Shown here: positions 5,217-5,984 of the stretch, piece by piece
Numbering within the stretch: position 1 is the stretch's first letter
How the letters are laid out: the number at the start of each line of letters is the position of its first letter
Notes under the pieces: model-generated
What the model saw: only the letters and a program-made list of their open reading frames with translations
Databases searched by the model: none
What the model was told of the DNA's origin: nothing
Program-made: the position numbers and the translations under genes
Assembly: GCA_030038035.1 (NCBI GenBank)
Contig: JASHPP010000011.1
Coordinates: forward strand, 1 to 5,984
Length of the DNA: 5,984 bases
Direction: 5' to 3'
Source of the DNA: Trebonia sp.
GTDB taxonomy: Bacteria > Actinomycetota > Actinomycetes > Streptosporangiales > Streptosporangiaceae

Positions 5217-5984
5217 ATGACCAGCCCGCTGACCGCCAGCGACACCGACCTGCGCGCCCTGGCCGCCATCGTCAGCCAGGACCGCCCCGACCTGCCCGCC
5301 GGGCAAGGGCTGCTGCCGCCGTCCCTGGTGGCCGACCTGACCGGCCAGATCCGCTGCGATGGGATATCGCTGGAGCGCTACGACACCCGCCGGCAGGCTT
5401 TTACCTGGCTGCAGGGCAGCGACGCCGACGACGACGCCGGGGTGCCCGAGGACTGGGCTGCGGTGTTCTGGACCCATTACTGGGATTACCAGGCCTGCGC
5501 CTACCCGGCCCGGACCGGTGACCTGCGCAGCGTCGTCAAGACCTCGGACTTCTACTCGATGCGGCAATGGCACAGCACCGGCATGTACAGCGACTGCATA
5601 CGGCCGCAGGGGATCGAGCGCATCCTGATGCTGGCGCTGCCCGAGCTGCTGGAGCGGACTACACAGGCCGGCCGGTATCTGCGGCTGGTCTTGCACCGGG
5701 GCCCCGGCCCGGACTTTTCCGAGCGGGACCGGGCGCTGCTGGTCCTGCTGCGCCCGCACCTGTACCAGGCCTGCCTGGACACCGCGCGGCGCCGCCATCC
5801 GGTCCCCCGGCTCACCCCCCGGCAGAACGACCTGATGCGCCTGCTCGCCGCCGGGCACACCAACACCCAGATCGCCCGGCGGCTGGGCATCTCGGATGCA
5901 ACCGTGCGCACCCACCTGGAAAACATCTACGAACGCCTAGACGTCTCCAGCCGCACCGCCGCCGTCGCCCGCGCCTTCCCGGAC
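5217..5984 (+). CDS. LuxR-family helix-turn-helix transcriptional regulator (3' partial)
   Basis: An open frame of 256 codons with no stop runs off the right edge. Residues 199-250 form a LuxR-type DNA-binding domain: LTPRQNDLMRLLAAGHTNTQ, then IARRLGISDATVRTHLENIY and ERLDVSSRTAAVARAF. The domain is complete, so probably only a few residues are missing. The N-terminal 190 residues have no Walker motif or phospho-acceptor pocket that I can see. The pattern ISLERYDTRRQAFTWLQ (50-66) and the later FSERDRALLVLLRPHL (167-182) recall GAF-like sensor regions found in front of LuxR domains, but this is a guess from pattern. The start ATG 5217-5219 is preceded by a weak GTGGA. The gene is divergent from the small membrane protein and shares its 122-bp promoter region, which suggests local or autogenous control. 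It is not a LAL protein like its neighbour. Ligand and targets are unknown. Confidence 0.88.
   Translation, partial: MTSPLTASDTDLRALAAIVSQDRPDLPAGQGLLPPSLVADLTGQIRCDGISLERYDTRRQAFTWLQGSDADDDAGVPEDWAAVFWTHYWDYQACAYPARTGDLRSVVKTSDFYSMRQWHSTGMYSDCIRPQGIERILMLALPELLERTTQAGRYLRLVLHRGPGPDFSERDRALLVLLRPHLYQACLDTARRRHPVPRLTPRQNDLMRLLAAGHTNTQIARRLGISDATVRTHLENIYERLDVSSRTAAVARAFPD

Noticed and set aside
5091..5915. A 274-codon minus-strand open frame opposite the right-hand LuxR gene
   Set aside because: The plus frame carries a clear LuxR DNA-binding domain. The minus frame is Gly/Gln/Val/Pro-rich without motifs.
1..5984. A CRISPR array, tRNA or rRNA gene, or integrase attachment site
   Set aside because: I saw no regularly spaced repeats, no tRNA-like sequence and no long duplicated core that would mark an att site.

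Overview
The window is high-GC DNA whose genes use G/C at third codon positions. The gene families (VapBC of the PIN type, a large ATP-binding LuxR/LAL regulator, a small two-helix membrane protein, a leaderless GTG start) point to an actinomycete (Actinomycetota). Genus cannot be told from the sequence alone.

Left part (1 to about 820) looks like a decayed accessory region. It holds the 3' end of an unrecognised plus-strand gene (stop at 162-164), about 170 bp with no gene, and then the catalytic C-terminal half of a tyrosine recombinase that has lost its N-terminal part and carries two frame shifts. This is a dead integrase relic ending at 692. A toxin-antitoxin pair follows (817-1475): a VapB-like antitoxin with a probable leaderless GTG start, overlapped by 4 bp (ATGA) with a PIN-domain VapC-like toxin. 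The toxin has Gly97 where the family normally has an acidic residue in the D-A-S motif, so its nuclease activity is in doubt.

Middle (1476-1824) is a 349 bp gene-free gap between convergent genes. It is full of inverted repeats, including a perfect 10-bp stem at 1738-1766 and a 7-bp stem directly after the regulator's stop codon, which I read as transcription-termination structures.

Right part (1825-5984) is a regulatory cluster. On the minus strand is a 924-residue LAL-type LuxR regulator whose first roughly 64 residues look like most of a DUF4242 (SCO4226-like nickel-binding) domain joined directly to the ATPase. Upstream of it, also on the minus strand, is a 102-residue membrane protein with two hydrophobic segments. 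Divergent from that is a second, ordinary-sized LuxR-type regulator that runs off the window. The 122-bp divergent gap holds an imperfect 14-bp palindrome centred on CACGTG, a candidate operator. A reasonable inference is that the two regulators and the small membrane protein form one regulatory neighbourhood, but no target or signal can be read from the window.

I see no CRISPR array, rRNA, tRNA, complete insertion sequence or clearly new defence system. The most noteworthy points are the altered PIN active site, the truncated-domain fusion in the LAL regulator and the frame-shifted integrase.
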